A stretch of 64,000 bases of DNA from Oscillospiraceae bacterium NTUH-002-81 (lineage in GTDB: Bacteria; Bacillota; Clostridia; Lachnospirales; Lachnospiraceae), in contig CP136052.1 in NCBI GenBank assembly GCA_032620915.1, forward strand, positions 341,001-405,000. Direction: 5' to 3'. Under the pieces are notes generated by a model, which was not told where the DNA came from, searched no databases, and saw nothing but the letters and a program-made list of their open reading frames with translations. Shown here in pieces: positions 27,011 to 37,256 of this stretch. The position numbers and the translations under genes were made by a program. Each line of letters begins with the position of its first letter. The first letter of the stretch is position 1.

Positions 27011-27688
27011 TTATAAAAACATCGATAGCACAACCGTGATAATCCCGCACACGCCGATGGCGAGCCCGCTCATGGCCCCCTCGGTTTCACCGATCTCAAT
27101 GGCTTTGGAGGTGCCCACAGCATGGCTGCAGGCTCCGATGGCAATGCCCACTTCAACCGGATTTTTGATGCGCAGCAACCGGATCATCACCGGGGCGATG
27201 ATGCTGCCCAGGATACCGGTGAGCAGCACAGCTACAACCGTGACCGGCGCGATGCCGCCGTGAGACTCCGCTACGCTGATGGCGATGGCGGTGGTGACGG
27301 ATTTCGGGGTGAGGGATGCGGTCATGGCCTCATCCAGCCCGAATAGATGGCACATAACAAGGACGCTGCCCATGGAAGCCAGGCATCCCACGGTGCAGCC
27401 CACCAGAATGGGCAGCCAGCTTTCCTTCAGGATCCGCCGTTTCGTGTAGATGGATACGGCCAGGCAGGCTGTGGCCGGAGCCAGGAACATGTTGATAATG
27501 GCGCCTCCTTCGTTGTAATCGTCATAGGGGATGCCGAAAATTTTCAGAAAAACAATGACGAGAATGATGGCCAGAAGCAGTGGATTGCACAGGGCTATCC
27601 TGGTGCGTTTCTGGATTTCCAGCCCGATGAAAAAGGCCAGGATGCTGATGGTAATGCCGAAAAACGGCGATGCAAAAATATCACGCAT
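27011..27688 (-). CDS. lrgB: LrgB family antiholin-like protein
   Basis: 225 residues, multi-pass membrane protein of the LrgB/CidB family that works with LrgA in control of murein hydrolase activity and programmed lysis, and in some bacteria in pyruvate uptake. Signature segments: LTPKSVTTAIAISVAES and GIAIGACSHAVGTSKA. The start ATG 27688 uses the SD GGAGGG located inside the end of lrgA and overlaps the lrgA stop by 8 bp, so translation is coupled. Confidence 0.93.
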   Translation of the reverse strand: MRDIFASPFFGITISILAFFIGLEIQKRTRIALCNPLLLAIILVIVFLKIFGIPYDDYNEGGAIINMFLAPATACLAVSIYTKRRILKESWLPILVGCTVGCLASMGSVLVMCHLFGLDEAMTASLTPKSVTTAIAISVAESHGGIAPVTVVAVLLTGILGSIIAPVMIRLLRIKNPVEVGIAIGACSHAVGTSKAIEIGETEGAMSGLAIGVCGIITVVLSMFL

Positions 27689-28046
27689 GATGCTTCCCTC
27701 CATTCATAAGCTTCAGGGTCAGCCGGATGGAAAGTGCGGCTGCGATGAAAGTGATAAAGGTGCTGACAACGCTGATCACCAGAATGGGAACGAGATTCTC
27801 TATGAGGATATCCAGATAATTGATCATGCTGACACCGGCGGGAATGAAGAAAAAGGCCATGTTAGACAGCAGAAAGTCTGATTTTTCCCGGATGTGCTCC
27901 AGCTTGAGAATGCCGGTGAACAGACAGATCAGCAGCAGGATCATGCCGATGACGCTTGCCGGAAAAGAGAACGGGAGAAGTTTTTCCATCACAAGACTGA
28001 TCCAGCACAGGCCCATGACGATCCCAATCTGTTTGATGATTTTCAT
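27681..28046 (-). CDS. lrgA: LrgA/CidA family holin-like protein
   Basis: 121 residues with four membrane helices typical of LrgA/CidA: MKIIKQIGIVMGLCWISLVM, FSFPASVIGMILLLICLF, SNMAFFFIPAGVSMINYLD and a last helix. Start ATG 28046 with SD AAGGAGG. It forms the two-gene operon lrgAB, 8-bp overlap. Given the neighbouring pyruvate enzymes in this genome a pyruvate transport role is possible, but only as inference from other Firmicutes. Confidence 0.93.
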   Translation of the reverse strand: MKIIKQIGIVMGLCWISLVMEKLLPFSFPASVIGMILLLICLFTGILKLEHIREKSDFLLSNMAFFFIPAGVSMINYLDILIENLVPILVISVVSTFITFIAAALSIRLTLKLMNGGKHHA

Positions 28047-28071
28047 AATAATTTGTGCCTCCTTATATATG

Positions 28072-29417
28072 TCAATGTTTGAGCCAGTGGCCCCGGAAAT
28101 AATAAAGTACAAATAAAAACGATGTAAATATCCAGGTCAGCGGATAACTGCTGACCAGCATGCGCACGGTGTGATGTGCCGGCATCCAGAAGAAAATCCA
28201 CAGAACACGGAGCACACAGATGCCGAAGCAGGTTATAAGCATGGGGATCACCGTATTGCCCACACCGCGGATGGTGCCGGAGTAAATTTCCACGCAGATA
28301 TAAGTAATATAGAAGGGCGCCATCGTCAGCAGGATCTGGTAGCCGTTGGAGATAACCACAGCATCGGTGCTGAACATCATCAGCAGGACGCGCCCGAATA
28401 CTATCATGATAACCGAAAGGAAGAGGGAGTATGCGGCATCCATGGCAAGACAGATGCGGCTGCTTTTGCGGATCCGGTCAAATTTGCCCGCGCCGAAGTT
28501 CTGCCCGGCAAAGGTCATGATGGAAACGCCGAAGGCGTTGCTCCCCATCCAGTACAGGGCGTCGATCTTGTTAAATGCCGTCCATCCTGCCACCACGTCC
28601 GTGCCGAAGCCATTCAGGGTTGCCTGAATGAGGATGTTGGAAAGCTGGAACATGGAAGACTGTACGCCCGCCGGAAATCCAATATAAATGATGCGTCGAA
28701 GGATCGGAAAATCAAACCGGATCTTTCGAAGGGTCAGCTTGTAGGCTTCTTTTGTGCGCACCAGTGTGATGATCACGAGCAGAGCGCTGATGATCTGGGC
28801 CAGAACCGTTGCCAGAGAAGCCCCTGCAATGCCCATGGGGATCACTTTTACCAGCAAAAGATCCAGCACCACGTTGATGGCGCAGGCCACGATCAGGAAA
28901 TACAGCGGCCGTCTGGAATCTCCCACCGCCCGCAAAATCGCAGTGCCCACATTGTATACAAGAACGGCGATCATGCCGCCGAAATAAATCTGCAGATAAA
29001 TGATGGCCAGCGGCAGCACGTCATCCGGCGTGTGCATGGCCCGCAGTACCGGCGGTGTCAGAAAAATGCCGAAGATGGAGATGAGCAGTCCGCCCACCAG
29101 CGCCATGGCGATGGCCGTGTGGATCGTGTCGGACATTTCTTTCAGTTTCCGAGCGCCGTAAAACTGGGAAATAACGACAGAAGCGCCGGAGGAAAGGTTA
29201 ATAAAAAAGAGTACGACCAGATTAATCAGTACTGCTGTGGATCCCCCGGCTGCGGCCAGCGCTGTTTTCCCTAAGAAACGACCCACGATGACAGCATCGG
29301 CAGTGTTATATAGCTGCTGAAAAAAGTTCCTATAATAATAGGAAAGAAAAAATTCAGAAGCTGTCGCCAGATGACACCTTCTGTGATCGGATTTGAAATA
29401 GTCTCCCTGTTCTCCAT
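28072..29417 (-). CDS. MATE family multidrug/Na+ efflux transporter, frameshifted as sequenced
   Basis: About 448 residues, twelve-helix MATE exporter. The true N-terminus MENRETISNPITEGVIWRQL..PIIIGTFF starts at ATG 29417 (SD AAGGGGA), then the frame is lost at the A6 run 29320-29325 (T6 in the mRNA, one base short). The remaining QQLYNTADAVIVGRFLG, FFINLSSGASVVISQFYGA and the second half (GFPAGVQSSMFQLSNI) continue normally in the other frame to the stop. One extra base restores the protein. An apparent longer frame from further upstream has no relation to the family. Confidence 0.85.
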
Positions 29418-29548
29418 TGGTAAAAATCCCCTTCGCGCCAATTCCATATTCCTGATTGGTAATTACTGGTATAGCATAGCGCAAGGGGTTTGTAAAGATA
29501 TTAAAAAAATATGAGCAGAAAGTAGCTGCGAATGGCGCGTCTGAACGG

Positions 29549-31072
29549 TTACTTCTTTCGAAGCAGGGTATACAGCACATGCGCCCCTTCGTACGTCTGC
29601 CGCGCTTCCTGCACCGGGGTATAGTATTCCAGCATGAACGCGGGCACTTCCTCCCCGCGCACCACCACATATTCCACCCGCTGTTCCCGCACGCAGGCGT
29701 CCTGGGCGTCCATCATTTCCGGGAAGGATTCGGAGGAAATGTTCTGCATCTGGAAATATTTTTCCGTGGGAAGCACATCAGCGGCGGTGTAGAAACCGGC
29801 GTCCAGAAAGCCGTAGTTCAGCAGGGTAGGCTGTTCGCTTTCGTTGATGATGGCTGCGAACTGATACTGCACCAGGCTGTCCGGGGATTTGCCGATATCC
29901 GCGGTGTTGGGGCTTTTATAATAAGCAAATACGAGACAGATGATCGCCAGCAGCGCCTCCGGCAGCATTTTCGGGAAATGGCCGCCCATGGTCTGGGGCA
30001 GCAGGTCCTTTCGGGGCAGTTTTTCCAGAAGGGAACCGATGCCGCTTCCCAGAGCGACGAAGCCCAGCACCGGGAAGATGCTGAAAATATATCCGTAATA
30101 AGGGAAATTGCTTCCCGTGTAGACGAAAAAGGCCAGCAGGATGGCTTCGGCGGCCAGCACGATTTTTCCTCTGCCGGACAGGAAGCGGCGGGACAGGAGA
30201 AAACCGGCCACGCCAAGGATGGTGAAAACGGAGAACTGGATGTTGCGCAGGAAGGTGTCTCCGGTGCGCAGCAGGATCGTCAGCAGGAGACTGGCGATAC
30301 CGGCAGATTTTTCACTGTCATAGAGAAAAATATTGTTGTAAAAATACACCTGGAACAGGTTGCCCAGGGCGTGATTTCCTGCAAAATAGAGCAGCACCGG
30401 TACCGTGGGAACTGCCATGCCGCCCAGGAAGACGAAGCAGCTCTTGATGCCCCGCAGAAGCTTCCGGTCTTTGACACAGAGGAAAAAGAGCATAGCCATG
30501 TAGGCCAGATGAAAGCCCAGAAGGGTATATTTTACCCAGAGAATGCATCCGGCCAGCACGCCGTCTATCAGTAGAATGCCGTAGGGCATGGGACGGCCCT
30601 GATATTCCCGGAAATAGGCCAGGGTGTGATAGAGGGTCACCGCCAGCAGGGCTGCGCACAGTTCTTCTGCGCTGTCGCCCTGACAGAAGCTTTCCGCGGA
30701 GAGCAGCAGGGCACACAGCACCGGAAGAATGCCGTAAGCGGCAGCAGGGCGCAGATAGAGGCGGATGATTTTTGACATATGATATAAGAAGCAGGTGAGC
30801 GCACCCACCTCCAGAAAATAGACGCCAAGAAAGGCCGGGCCGGGAACAAGGGCACAGAGGGCGTGGGCCGCATACAGAATGGGGCCTTTCTGCTCGTACA
30901 GATCCCGGTAGGGAACGAGACCGTGCAGCATGCCTTTTCCCAGGGTCAGGAAGTCGTTGGCATCGTACCAGTCATTGAACGGATAAAGAAAGGAAGATTT
31001 GGAGCAGACTGCCAGGAAAACAAAGGCCAGCAGCAGGCTGTACAGCAAAAAATGTCGGTTTTCTTTTTTCAA
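29549..31072 (-). CDS. polytopic membrane protein, glycosyltransferase family 39-like
   Basis: 507 residues with about ten membrane helices. The N-terminal loop DWYDANDFLTLGKGMLHGLV-type sequence with PYRDLYEQKGPILY is the acidic first loop found in PMT/ArnT-like GT-C glycosyltransferases, which use lipid-linked sugar donors. The C-terminal ~130 residues are extracellular (VEYVVVRGEEVPAF). Likely modifies cell-wall glycopolymers, but no substrate can be read from sequence. Divergent from uridine kinase. Confidence 0.7.
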   Translation of the reverse strand: MKKENRHFLLYSLLLAFVFLAVCSKSSFLYPFNDWYDANDFLTLGKGMLHGLVPYRDLYEQKGPILYAAHALCALVPGPAFLGVYFLEVGALTCFLYHMSKIIRLYLRPAAAYGILPVLCALLLSAESFCQGDSAEELCAALLAVTLYHTLAYFREYQGRPMPYGILLIDGVLAGCILWVKYTLLGFHLAYMAMLFFLCVKDRKLLRGIKSCFVFLGGMAVPTVPVLLYFAGNHALGNLFQVYFYNNIFLYDSEKSAGIASLLLTILLRTGDTFLRNIQFSVFTILGVAGFLLSRRFLSGRGKIVLAAEAILLAFFVYTGSNFPYYGYIFSIFPVLGFVALGSGIGSLLEKLPRKDLLPQTMGGHFPKMLPEALLAIICLVFAYYKSPNTADIGKSPDSLVQYQFAAIINESEQPTLLNYGFLDAGFYTAADVLPTEKYFQMQNISSESFPEMMDAQDACVREQRVEYVVVRGEEVPAFMLEYYTPVQEARQTYEGAHVLYTLLRKK

Positions 31073-31137
31073 TGGATAAACGCTCCTTTCTTTTCTTACA
31101 GTTTAGAGCGAAAAGCAGGCAGTGTCAAGAAAACGAC

Positions 31138-31165
31138 TTGTAATTTGCGCTCATGGGTATATAAT
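31138..31165 (+). promoter_or_regulatory. promoter upstream of udk
   Basis: TTGTAA (31138-31143), 16-bp spacer, TATAAT (31160-31165), 39 bp before ATG 31205. Confidence 0.6.
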
Positions 31166-31204
31166 AGAAACAACTTTGAACCCTTGCACAGAGAGGAGTT
31201 TACC

Positions 31205-31834
<630 letters not shown>

Positions 31835-31862
31835 GACGAGAAAAAGCAGGAGGAATAGGAAG

Positions 31863-32930
31863 ATGAAAATTGTTGTACTGGCAGGAGGAATCAGCACGGA
31901 GCGTGACGTCTCTCTGATTTCCGGCACCCAGATTTACCGTGCATTACAGGCAAAGGGCCACCAGGTGGTGCTTCTGGATCTGTTTATGGGTCTGGAGCAG
32001 GAGACCGGCGACCTTTCTGATATTTTCGAATGGAACAGGGACTGGTCGGCTAACATTGGCGGCATTACAGAGAAAGACCCGGATATTTCCAAGATCAAAG
32101 CCATGAGAAAGGATCAGTCTGCCAACGTGTTCGGCGCTCATGTGCTGGATGTGTGCCGGATGGCGGATATCGTTTTCCTGGGGCTTCATGGCAGCAACGG
32201 CGAGGATGGCCGGATCCAGGCAACCTTTGACCTGATGGGCATTCGTTACACCGGCTGCGGTTACATCAGCAGCGCCCTGTCCATGGATAAAGGTCTCACG
32301 AGAAAATTCTTACAGATGAGCGGCATCCCGGTGGCCAAGGGCCTTACCGTGCACAAGGGAGAGCCGGTGGCGGACAGCGAGGGCAAAGTGGGCTACCCGT
32401 GTATCGTGAAGCCGTGCTGCGGCGGTTCCAGTGTGGGCGTGTCTGTGGCAAATGACGCGGCAGAATATACGAAAGCGCTGGAAACTGCTTTTTCTTTTGA
32501 GGATGAGGTGGTGGTGGAGCAGTTCATCAAGGGACGGGAGTTTTCCATCGGCGTCATCGACGGCAAGGCCCTGCCCATCATCGAGATCGCACCCATTCAG
32601 GGCTTTTATGATTATAAAAACAAATATCAGGCGGGAAGCACCATCGAGACGTGCCCGGCGAAGCTTTCTGACAGCCTGACGGCACAGATGCAGGCTTATG
32701 CAGAGCAGGTCTATGTGGCGCTGGGCATGCAGTCCTACGCCCGGATTGATTTTCTGACCGATGAACAGGAAAACATTTACTGTCTGGAGGCCAACACCCT
32801 GCCGGGCATGACACCCACCAGCCTGCTTCCCCAGGAGGCAGCCGTTCTGGGCATGGATTTCAATGATCTGTGCGAGAAGCTGATCCAGGTATCTCTGGAA
32901 AAATATGAGAACGGGGGTAAAAAAGCATGA
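31863..32930 (+). CDS. ddl: D-alanine--D-alanine ligase
   Basis: 355-residue ATP-grasp ligase making the D-Ala-D-Ala dipeptide for peptidoglycan. Visible features: N-terminal VLAGGISTERDVSLISG, LGLHGSNGEDG, ATP-binding KPCCGGSSVGVS, and the C-terminal metal/substrate block FLTDEQ..CLEANTLPGMTPTSL. SD GCAGGAGG precedes ATG 31863. It overlaps murF by 4 bp, so the two cell-wall genes are co-translated. Confidence 0.96.
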   Translation: MKIVVLAGGISTERDVSLISGTQIYRALQAKGHQVVLLDLFMGLEQETGDLSDIFEWNRDWSANIGGITEKDPDISKIKAMRKDQSANVFGAHVLDVCRMADIVFLGLHGSNGEDGRIQATFDLMGIRYTGCGYISSALSMDKGLTRKFLQMSGIPVAKGLTVHKGEPVADSEGKVGYPCIVKPCCGGSSVGVSVANDAAEYTKALETAFSFEDEVVVEQFIKGREFSIGVIDGKALPIIEIAPIQGFYDYKNKYQAGSTIETCPAKLSDSLTAQMQAYAEQVYVALGMQSYARIDFLTDEQENIYCLEANTLPGMTPTSLLPQEAAVLGMDFNDLCEKLIQVSLEKYENGGKKA

Positions 32931-34306
32931 AGCAGATGACCCTTGCCAACATAGCGGCAGCCTGCGGCGGCAGGTATCACGGCGATCCAGCGACAGTGGA
33001 AGTGGAAGTCACCGGCATTACCAGTGACAGCCGAAAAGTAGAGCCGGGATTTCTGTTTGCGGCCTTAAAAGGCGAGCGGGTGGACGGTCACGCGTTCGTG
33101 GCGCAGGTGTTTGAAAAAGGCGCGGCAGCGGTGCTGGTGGAGGACGCTCCGGCGGAGGCAAAAGGCCCTTACATCCAGGTGGCTTCCTGCTATCAGGCGC
33201 TGAAGGATATCGCGGAATTTTACCGGAAAACGCTGACGATCCCGGTGGTGGGTATCGTGGGAAGCGTGGGAAAGACCAGTACGAAAGAAATGATCGCCTC
33301 GGTGCTGGAACAGAAGTTCCGGGTATGCAAGACCGAGGGCAACTTTAACAACGAGCTGGGCGTGCCGCTGACCGTGTTCCGCATCCGGGAGGACGATCAG
33401 GTGGCGGTGCTGGAAATGGGCATCAGCGATTTTGGCGAGATGCACCGGCTCAGCCGGATCACCCGGCCCGACATCTGTGTGATGACCAACATCGGTCTCT
33501 GCCATCTGGATCATCTCCATTCCCGGGATGGCGTGCTGAAAGCAAAATCCGAGGTGTTTGATTATGCGGCGCCGGGCTGCGTGGCCTGTTTAAACGGGGA
33601 CGACGATAAGCTGCGGACGCTGGAAAGCCGGGGAGAGCTGCGGCCCTGTTTCTTTGGCATGGGCGCGGAAAATGACATCCATGCGGAACAGGTGGAGAAC
33701 CGTGGTCTGGACGGCATCGATTGTGATATCTGCACGAAGGCGGGAAGCATCCGAGTGCATATCCCCATCCCGGGCATGCATATGGTCTACAATGCTCTGG
33801 CGGGAACGGCTGTGGGCCTGACCCTGGGCCTGACGCTGGAAGAGATCAAAGCGGGCATTGAAGCCCTACAGCCCACCGGCGGCCGGAATCACATCGTGCA
33901 TATGGGAACCTACACCGTCATCGACGACTGCTACAACGCCAACCCGGTATCCATGGGCGCATCTCTGGACGTGCTGAAATGTGCGCTGGGCCACACGGTG
34001 GCGCTGTTGGGCGATATGGGGGAGCTGGGCGCCGACGAGGCGAAGCTGCATTATGGTGTGGGTGTTCATGCCGCAGAAAACGGCATTCAGAAAATTGTGT
34101 GCGTAGGTGCGCTTTCGAAACATATGGCGGCTGGCGCCAGATCCGTGGCAAAAGAAAGCCAGGAAGTGGTATACTTCCCGGCCATCGAGGATCTTCTGGA
34201 GCATCTGGGAACCATTGTGCAGCCCGGAGATACCGTGCTGGTGAAGGCGTCCCATTTTATGCATTTTGAAAAAGTAGTGGAGGCGTTACGCCTCATGGGC
34301 AATTAA
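32927..34306 (+). CDS. murF: UDP-N-acetylmuramoyl-tripeptide--D-alanyl-D-alanine ligase
   Basis: 459 residues. Adds D-Ala-D-Ala, the product of the preceding gene, to the UDP-MurNAc-tripeptide. Contains SDSRKVEPGFLFAALKG (substrate domain), Walker A GIVGSVGKTSTKEM, TEGNFNNELGVPLT, and the C-terminal VIDDCYNANPVSM and LGDMGELG blocks that define MurF. Begins ATGA-overlapping with ddl. Its last 21 bp overlap the 3' end of plsC on the other strand. Confidence 0.96.
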   Translation: MKQMTLANIAAACGGRYHGDPATVEVEVTGITSDSRKVEPGFLFAALKGERVDGHAFVAQVFEKGAAAVLVEDAPAEAKGPYIQVASCYQALKDIAEFYRKTLTIPVVGIVGSVGKTSTKEMIASVLEQKFRVCKTEGNFNNELGVPLTVFRIREDDQVAVLEMGISDFGEMHRLSRITRPDICVMTNIGLCHLDHLHSRDGVLKAKSEVFDYAAPGCVACLNGDDDKLRTLESRGELRPCFFGMGAENDIHAEQVENRGLDGIDCDICTKAGSIRVHIPIPGMHMVYNALAGTAVGLTLGLTLEEIKAGIEALQPTGGRNHIVHMGTYTVIDDCYNANPVSMGASLDVLKCALGHTVALLGDMGELGADEAKLHYGVGVHAAENGIQKIVCVGALSKHMAAGARSVAKESQEVVYFPAIEDLLEHLGTIVQPGDTVLVKASHFMHFEKVVEALRLMGN

Positions 34307-35014
34307 CATGTCCTCAATCTGTTTGCGGCAGTAAGCACCGAGGAATTTCTTTTCTTCCTTCGGAAGTTCTGCCGGATAGATGGGTTTGCCGTACTCGATG
34401 ATGATGTCACAGGGACGGACAAAGGGCATGTGATCTTCGAACAGCTTCGAAGAATTGGTGATGGCGAAGGGAATGATCGGGCAGCCGGTCTTCTCGGCCA
34501 TCTTCAGGCTGCCTTCCTTGAAGGGAAGAAGCCGGTCGTTGGATTTGTTCCGTGTCCCCTCCGGGAAAATACACACGGAAATGCCGTTTTTGATCAGGTC
34601 AATGCCTGTCAGGATCGTTTTTAAGCCCTGCTTGATGTCCTTGCGGTCAAGGAACAGGCAGTGGAGTCGTTTCATCCAGATGGAAAGAATCGGAAAGCTT
34701 TCCATCTCTTTTTTTGCCACATAACCGGTGAGCCGCGGCACCCGGGAATAAGTGAGCAGAATGTCAAAATAACTCTTGTGATTTCCCACATACAGAACCG
34801 CCCGGTCTTTGGGCACATTTTCTTCTCTGATGACCTGGATGCGGGCACCGGTCATTTTTAACATGAGGCGGAAAGCCGCCTGTACCATGCGCAGCTGCTG
34901 ATAATCTGCCTTTTCCGGGTTGATCTTGTGATAGATCCATTCGATGCCCAGTACCGGGAGCAGAAGCACCAGGTAAAGGAACAGTGTCAGTGCGATAAGA
35001 ATTGTACGAATCAT
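34286..35014 (-). CDS. plsC: 1-acyl-sn-glycerol-3-phosphate acyltransferase
   Basis: 242-residue membrane acyltransferase that makes phosphatidic acid from lysophosphatidate. N-terminal membrane anchor (ILIALTLFLYLVLLLPVLGI), catalytic HX4D as NHKSYFD, FLDRKD, glycerol-phosphate site FPEGTRNKS, and PIIPFAITNS. The start overlaps the malQ stop by 4 bp on the same strand, so malQ-plsC may be one transcript. Convergent with and overlapping murF by 21 bp. Confidence 0.92.
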   Translation of the reverse strand: MIRTILIALTLFLYLVLLLPVLGIEWIYHKINPEKADYQQLRMVQAAFRLMLKMTGARIQVIREENVPKDRAVLYVGNHKSYFDILLTYSRVPRLTGYVAKKEMESFPILSIWMKRLHCLFLDRKDIKQGLKTILTGIDLIKNGISVCIFPEGTRNKSNDRLLPFKEGSLKMAEKTGCPIIPFAITNSSKLFEDHMPFVRPCDIIIEYGKPIYPAELPKEEKKFLGAYCRKQIEDMLIAHEA

Positions 35015-36552
35015 AAATCAGTCTCCTGTCTGCCGAAAAGTTTTGTCATCTGCCGGAGGCCCTCGGCCATGCCGGCGTCAAGCTCGCCGCTTCGGAACCG
35101 CCAGCACCAGTTGCCTGCCGGGGTTCCCGGGGTGTTCATCCGTGCTTCGCTGGGCAGCTTGAGCATGTCCTGCACGGTGAAAATCGCGTAGCGGGCGATG
35201 GTGCCCAGGCAGATGCGGATGAAATCCCAGCTGATGCTGCTGGCGTTGGTGTTCATGTAGCGCCGCACCTTGTCCCGGTTGGCTTCGGTGGTGTGGTCAT
35301 ACCAGCCCACCGTTGTGTCGTTGTCGTGGGTGCCTGTATAGCAGATGTAGTTGGTGGTCTTGAACTGGTGAGGCAGGAAGCTGCTCTCGTAATCGCCGTC
35401 GAAGGCGAACTGGAGGATCTTCATGCCGGGCAGGCCGAACCGGTCGCGAAGCGCGGTAACGTCCTCGGTGATAGAGCCCAGATCTTCGGCGATGATGGGA
35501 AGCTGTTCTCCGAAGGCTTCCGTGAAAGCTTCAAACAGATCGGCGCCGGGTCCCTTCATCCAGCTGCCGTTCTTGGCTGTGGTTTCTCCTGCGGGTACCG
35601 ACCAGCAGGCACAGAAACCCCGGAAATGGTCGATGCGAACCAGATCCGTCAGCTCCAGTTGATGGCGGATGCGGGCGATCCACCAAGCGTAGCCGTCCTT
35701 TTTGTGCACGTCCCAGTTGTACAGCGGGTTGCCCCAGAGCTGGCCGTCCTCGCTGAAATAATCCGGCGGCACCCCGGCCACCTCCGTGGGAAAGCCCTTG
35801 GAGTCCAGCAGAAAATATTCGGGATGCGCCCACACGTCCGCGCTGTCAAAGGCGGTGAAGATGGGAATATCCCCGATGATGCGGATGTGCCGCTCGTTGG
35901 CGTATCTGTGCAGCGCGTCCCACTGGGTGTGGAACACCCACTGCAGGAAAATCCGGTAGCGGATGATGTCGGCAAGCTTGTCATTCCAAAGGGCGCGTAC
36001 CTCCGGTGTGGGATGGATCAGCTCTTCGGGCCATTCGGTGAAGCAATGCCCCTGATGGTAATTTTTGCATGCCATGTAAAAGCTGTAATCGTCCAGCCAG
36101 AATTTATTTTTCTCATAAAAATCGGAAAAATCCGTGCTCATCTTCGGATCAACGGATGCCCGGAACCGACGGTAGGCCTTGTGGAACAGCACGTCCTTAT
36201 AGTTGATGACTGCGCCATAATCCACGCAGGTATCGTCAAAGTCCGGCCGGGGCACGCTGTCAATGTCCTCCTGGGTCAGAAGGCCGACTTCCAGCAGCTT
36301 CTCCGGGCTGATGAGCAGCGGCTGCCCGGCAAAGGCGGAAAAGCTCTGATACGGCGAATCGCCGAAACCGGTGGGGCCAAGGGGAAGCACCTGCCAGAGC
36401 GTCTGCCCGGCGGCCTCCAGAAAATTGATGAAATCGTAAGCCCCCTGTCCAAGATCGCCGATGCCGTAGGGAGACGGGAAACAGGTGGGGTGGACGAGAA
36501 CGCCGGAATAGCGGCGGCCGTCATCCGTATATTGGTAAGTGGTGGTTTTCAT
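35011..36552 (-). CDS. malQ: 4-alpha-glucanotransferase (amylomaltase)
   Basis: 513 residues, GH77. Transfers alpha-1,4-glucan segments between maltodextrins. Family blocks: SGVLVHPTCFPSPYGIGDLG, WQVLPLGPTGFGDSPYQSFS, the nucleophile region VRIDHFRGF, IAEDLG (acid/base), and GTHDNDTTVGW. Start ATG 36552 has SD AGGAG; a longer upstream frame lacks family similarity. Works in the same glycogen/maltodextrin metabolism as the glgB gene at 62 kb. Confidence 0.95.
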   Translation of the reverse strand: MKTTTYQYTDDGRRYSGVLVHPTCFPSPYGIGDLGQGAYDFINFLEAAGQTLWQVLPLGPTGFGDSPYQSFSAFAGQPLLISPEKLLEVGLLTQEDIDSVPRPDFDDTCVDYGAVINYKDVLFHKAYRRFRASVDPKMSTDFSDFYEKNKFWLDDYSFYMACKNYHQGHCFTEWPEELIHPTPEVRALWNDKLADIIRYRIFLQWVFHTQWDALHRYANERHIRIIGDIPIFTAFDSADVWAHPEYFLLDSKGFPTEVAGVPPDYFSEDGQLWGNPLYNWDVHKKDGYAWWIARIRHQLELTDLVRIDHFRGFCACWSVPAGETTAKNGSWMKGPGADLFEAFTEAFGEQLPIIAEDLGSITEDVTALRDRFGLPGMKILQFAFDGDYESSFLPHQFKTTNYICYTGTHDNDTTVGWYDHTTEANRDKVRRYMNTNASSISWDFIRICLGTIARYAIFTVQDMLKLPSEARMNTPGTPAGNWCWRFRSGELDAGMAEGLRQMTKLFGRQETDL

Positions 36553-36599
36553 AAAATCACTCCTGCTGAGAACAAATACAATCAATAATGATACCTGAT

Positions 36600-36745
36600 G
36601 ATTGCTTCGTGCTGCGCACTCCCACAATCATCGCCCCTATTCGCATATCGTGGGATTCACATCCCACTTTTATGCTCATATAGGGGGCGGGTTCCGAGTC
36701 CTTGCATCCACTGATGAGCAAGCTCCTGTGGATGCGGCCTTTTCA
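36600..36745. repeat. dispersed hairpin repeat, copy 1
   Basis: GATTGCttcGTGC..CACAATC hairpin, conserved linker ATTCGCATATCG, hairpin GTGGGAT/ATCCCAC around TCAC, then TTTTATGCTCATATAGGG. The same order is found at 61786-61990 with different stem sequences but conserved linkers. The 298 bp between malQ and the next gene is otherwise empty. Confidence 0.6.
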
Positions 36746-36850
36746 CCCTGGTATCATTATAAGTCACTCATACGTAAAAAGCAACGCGCGTCATAATTTT
36801 GCAGGAGAGAAAATAAGATAGAAGGAGAAGGAAAAAAGGAAGAAAAGCCA

Positions 36851-37243
36851 TTGAAAAAATTGCTGCTGTTGCTGTTTGCGGGACTGCTTCTGGCAGGGTG
36901 CGCGGCCCGGGAGGAGCCGGAGGGCGATCCAGTGGAATTCACGGTGATGACGCAGGAGGATGCGCCGGAGGAATTGAAGCGCCAGATGGAAGAAAAATGC
37001 CGGGAAGGTTTTCGGCTGACCTATGAGGATGAAGGGTGGCTTTATGCGGCGGTGGGCTATGGGGCCCGGTCCGGCGGGGGCTACAGTGTGCAGGTGTGCG
37101 CGTGCCGGGAGACGGAGAATGCCATCTACGTGCACACGACCCTTCTGGGGCCGGACAGCGGGGATGCCCGGGGCGGCGGCGATACGTACCCGTGTATCGT
37201 GCTGAAAATGGAAGCGCGGGACAAAAATGTAGTCTTTCAGTAA
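36851..37243 (+). CDS. lipoprotein with PrcB C-terminal-like domain
   Basis: 130 residues. Signal peptide KKLLLLLFAGLLLAGC with a clear lipobox (LAGC), so it is probably anchored to the outer face of the membrane. The C-terminal ~70 residues (GGGYSVQVCAC..AIYVHTTLLGP) resemble the PrcB domain seen in protease-complex proteins. TTG start at 36851 is supported by AAGGAAG upstream and the direct fit of the signal peptide. 13 bp before the next gene, likely an operon. Confidence 0.75.
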   Translation: MKKLLLLLFAGLLLAGCAAREEPEGDPVEFTVMTQEDAPEELKRQMEEKCREGFRLTYEDEGWLYAAVGYGARSGGGYSVQVCACRETENAIYVHTTLLGPDSGDARGGGDTYPCIVLKMEARDKNVVFQ

Positions 37244-37256
37244 GGGGGAGAGCGGT

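Noticed and set aside
35293..36588. Plus-strand frame of 431 codons across malQ
   Set aside because: Shadow of a complete minus-strand GH77 gene.
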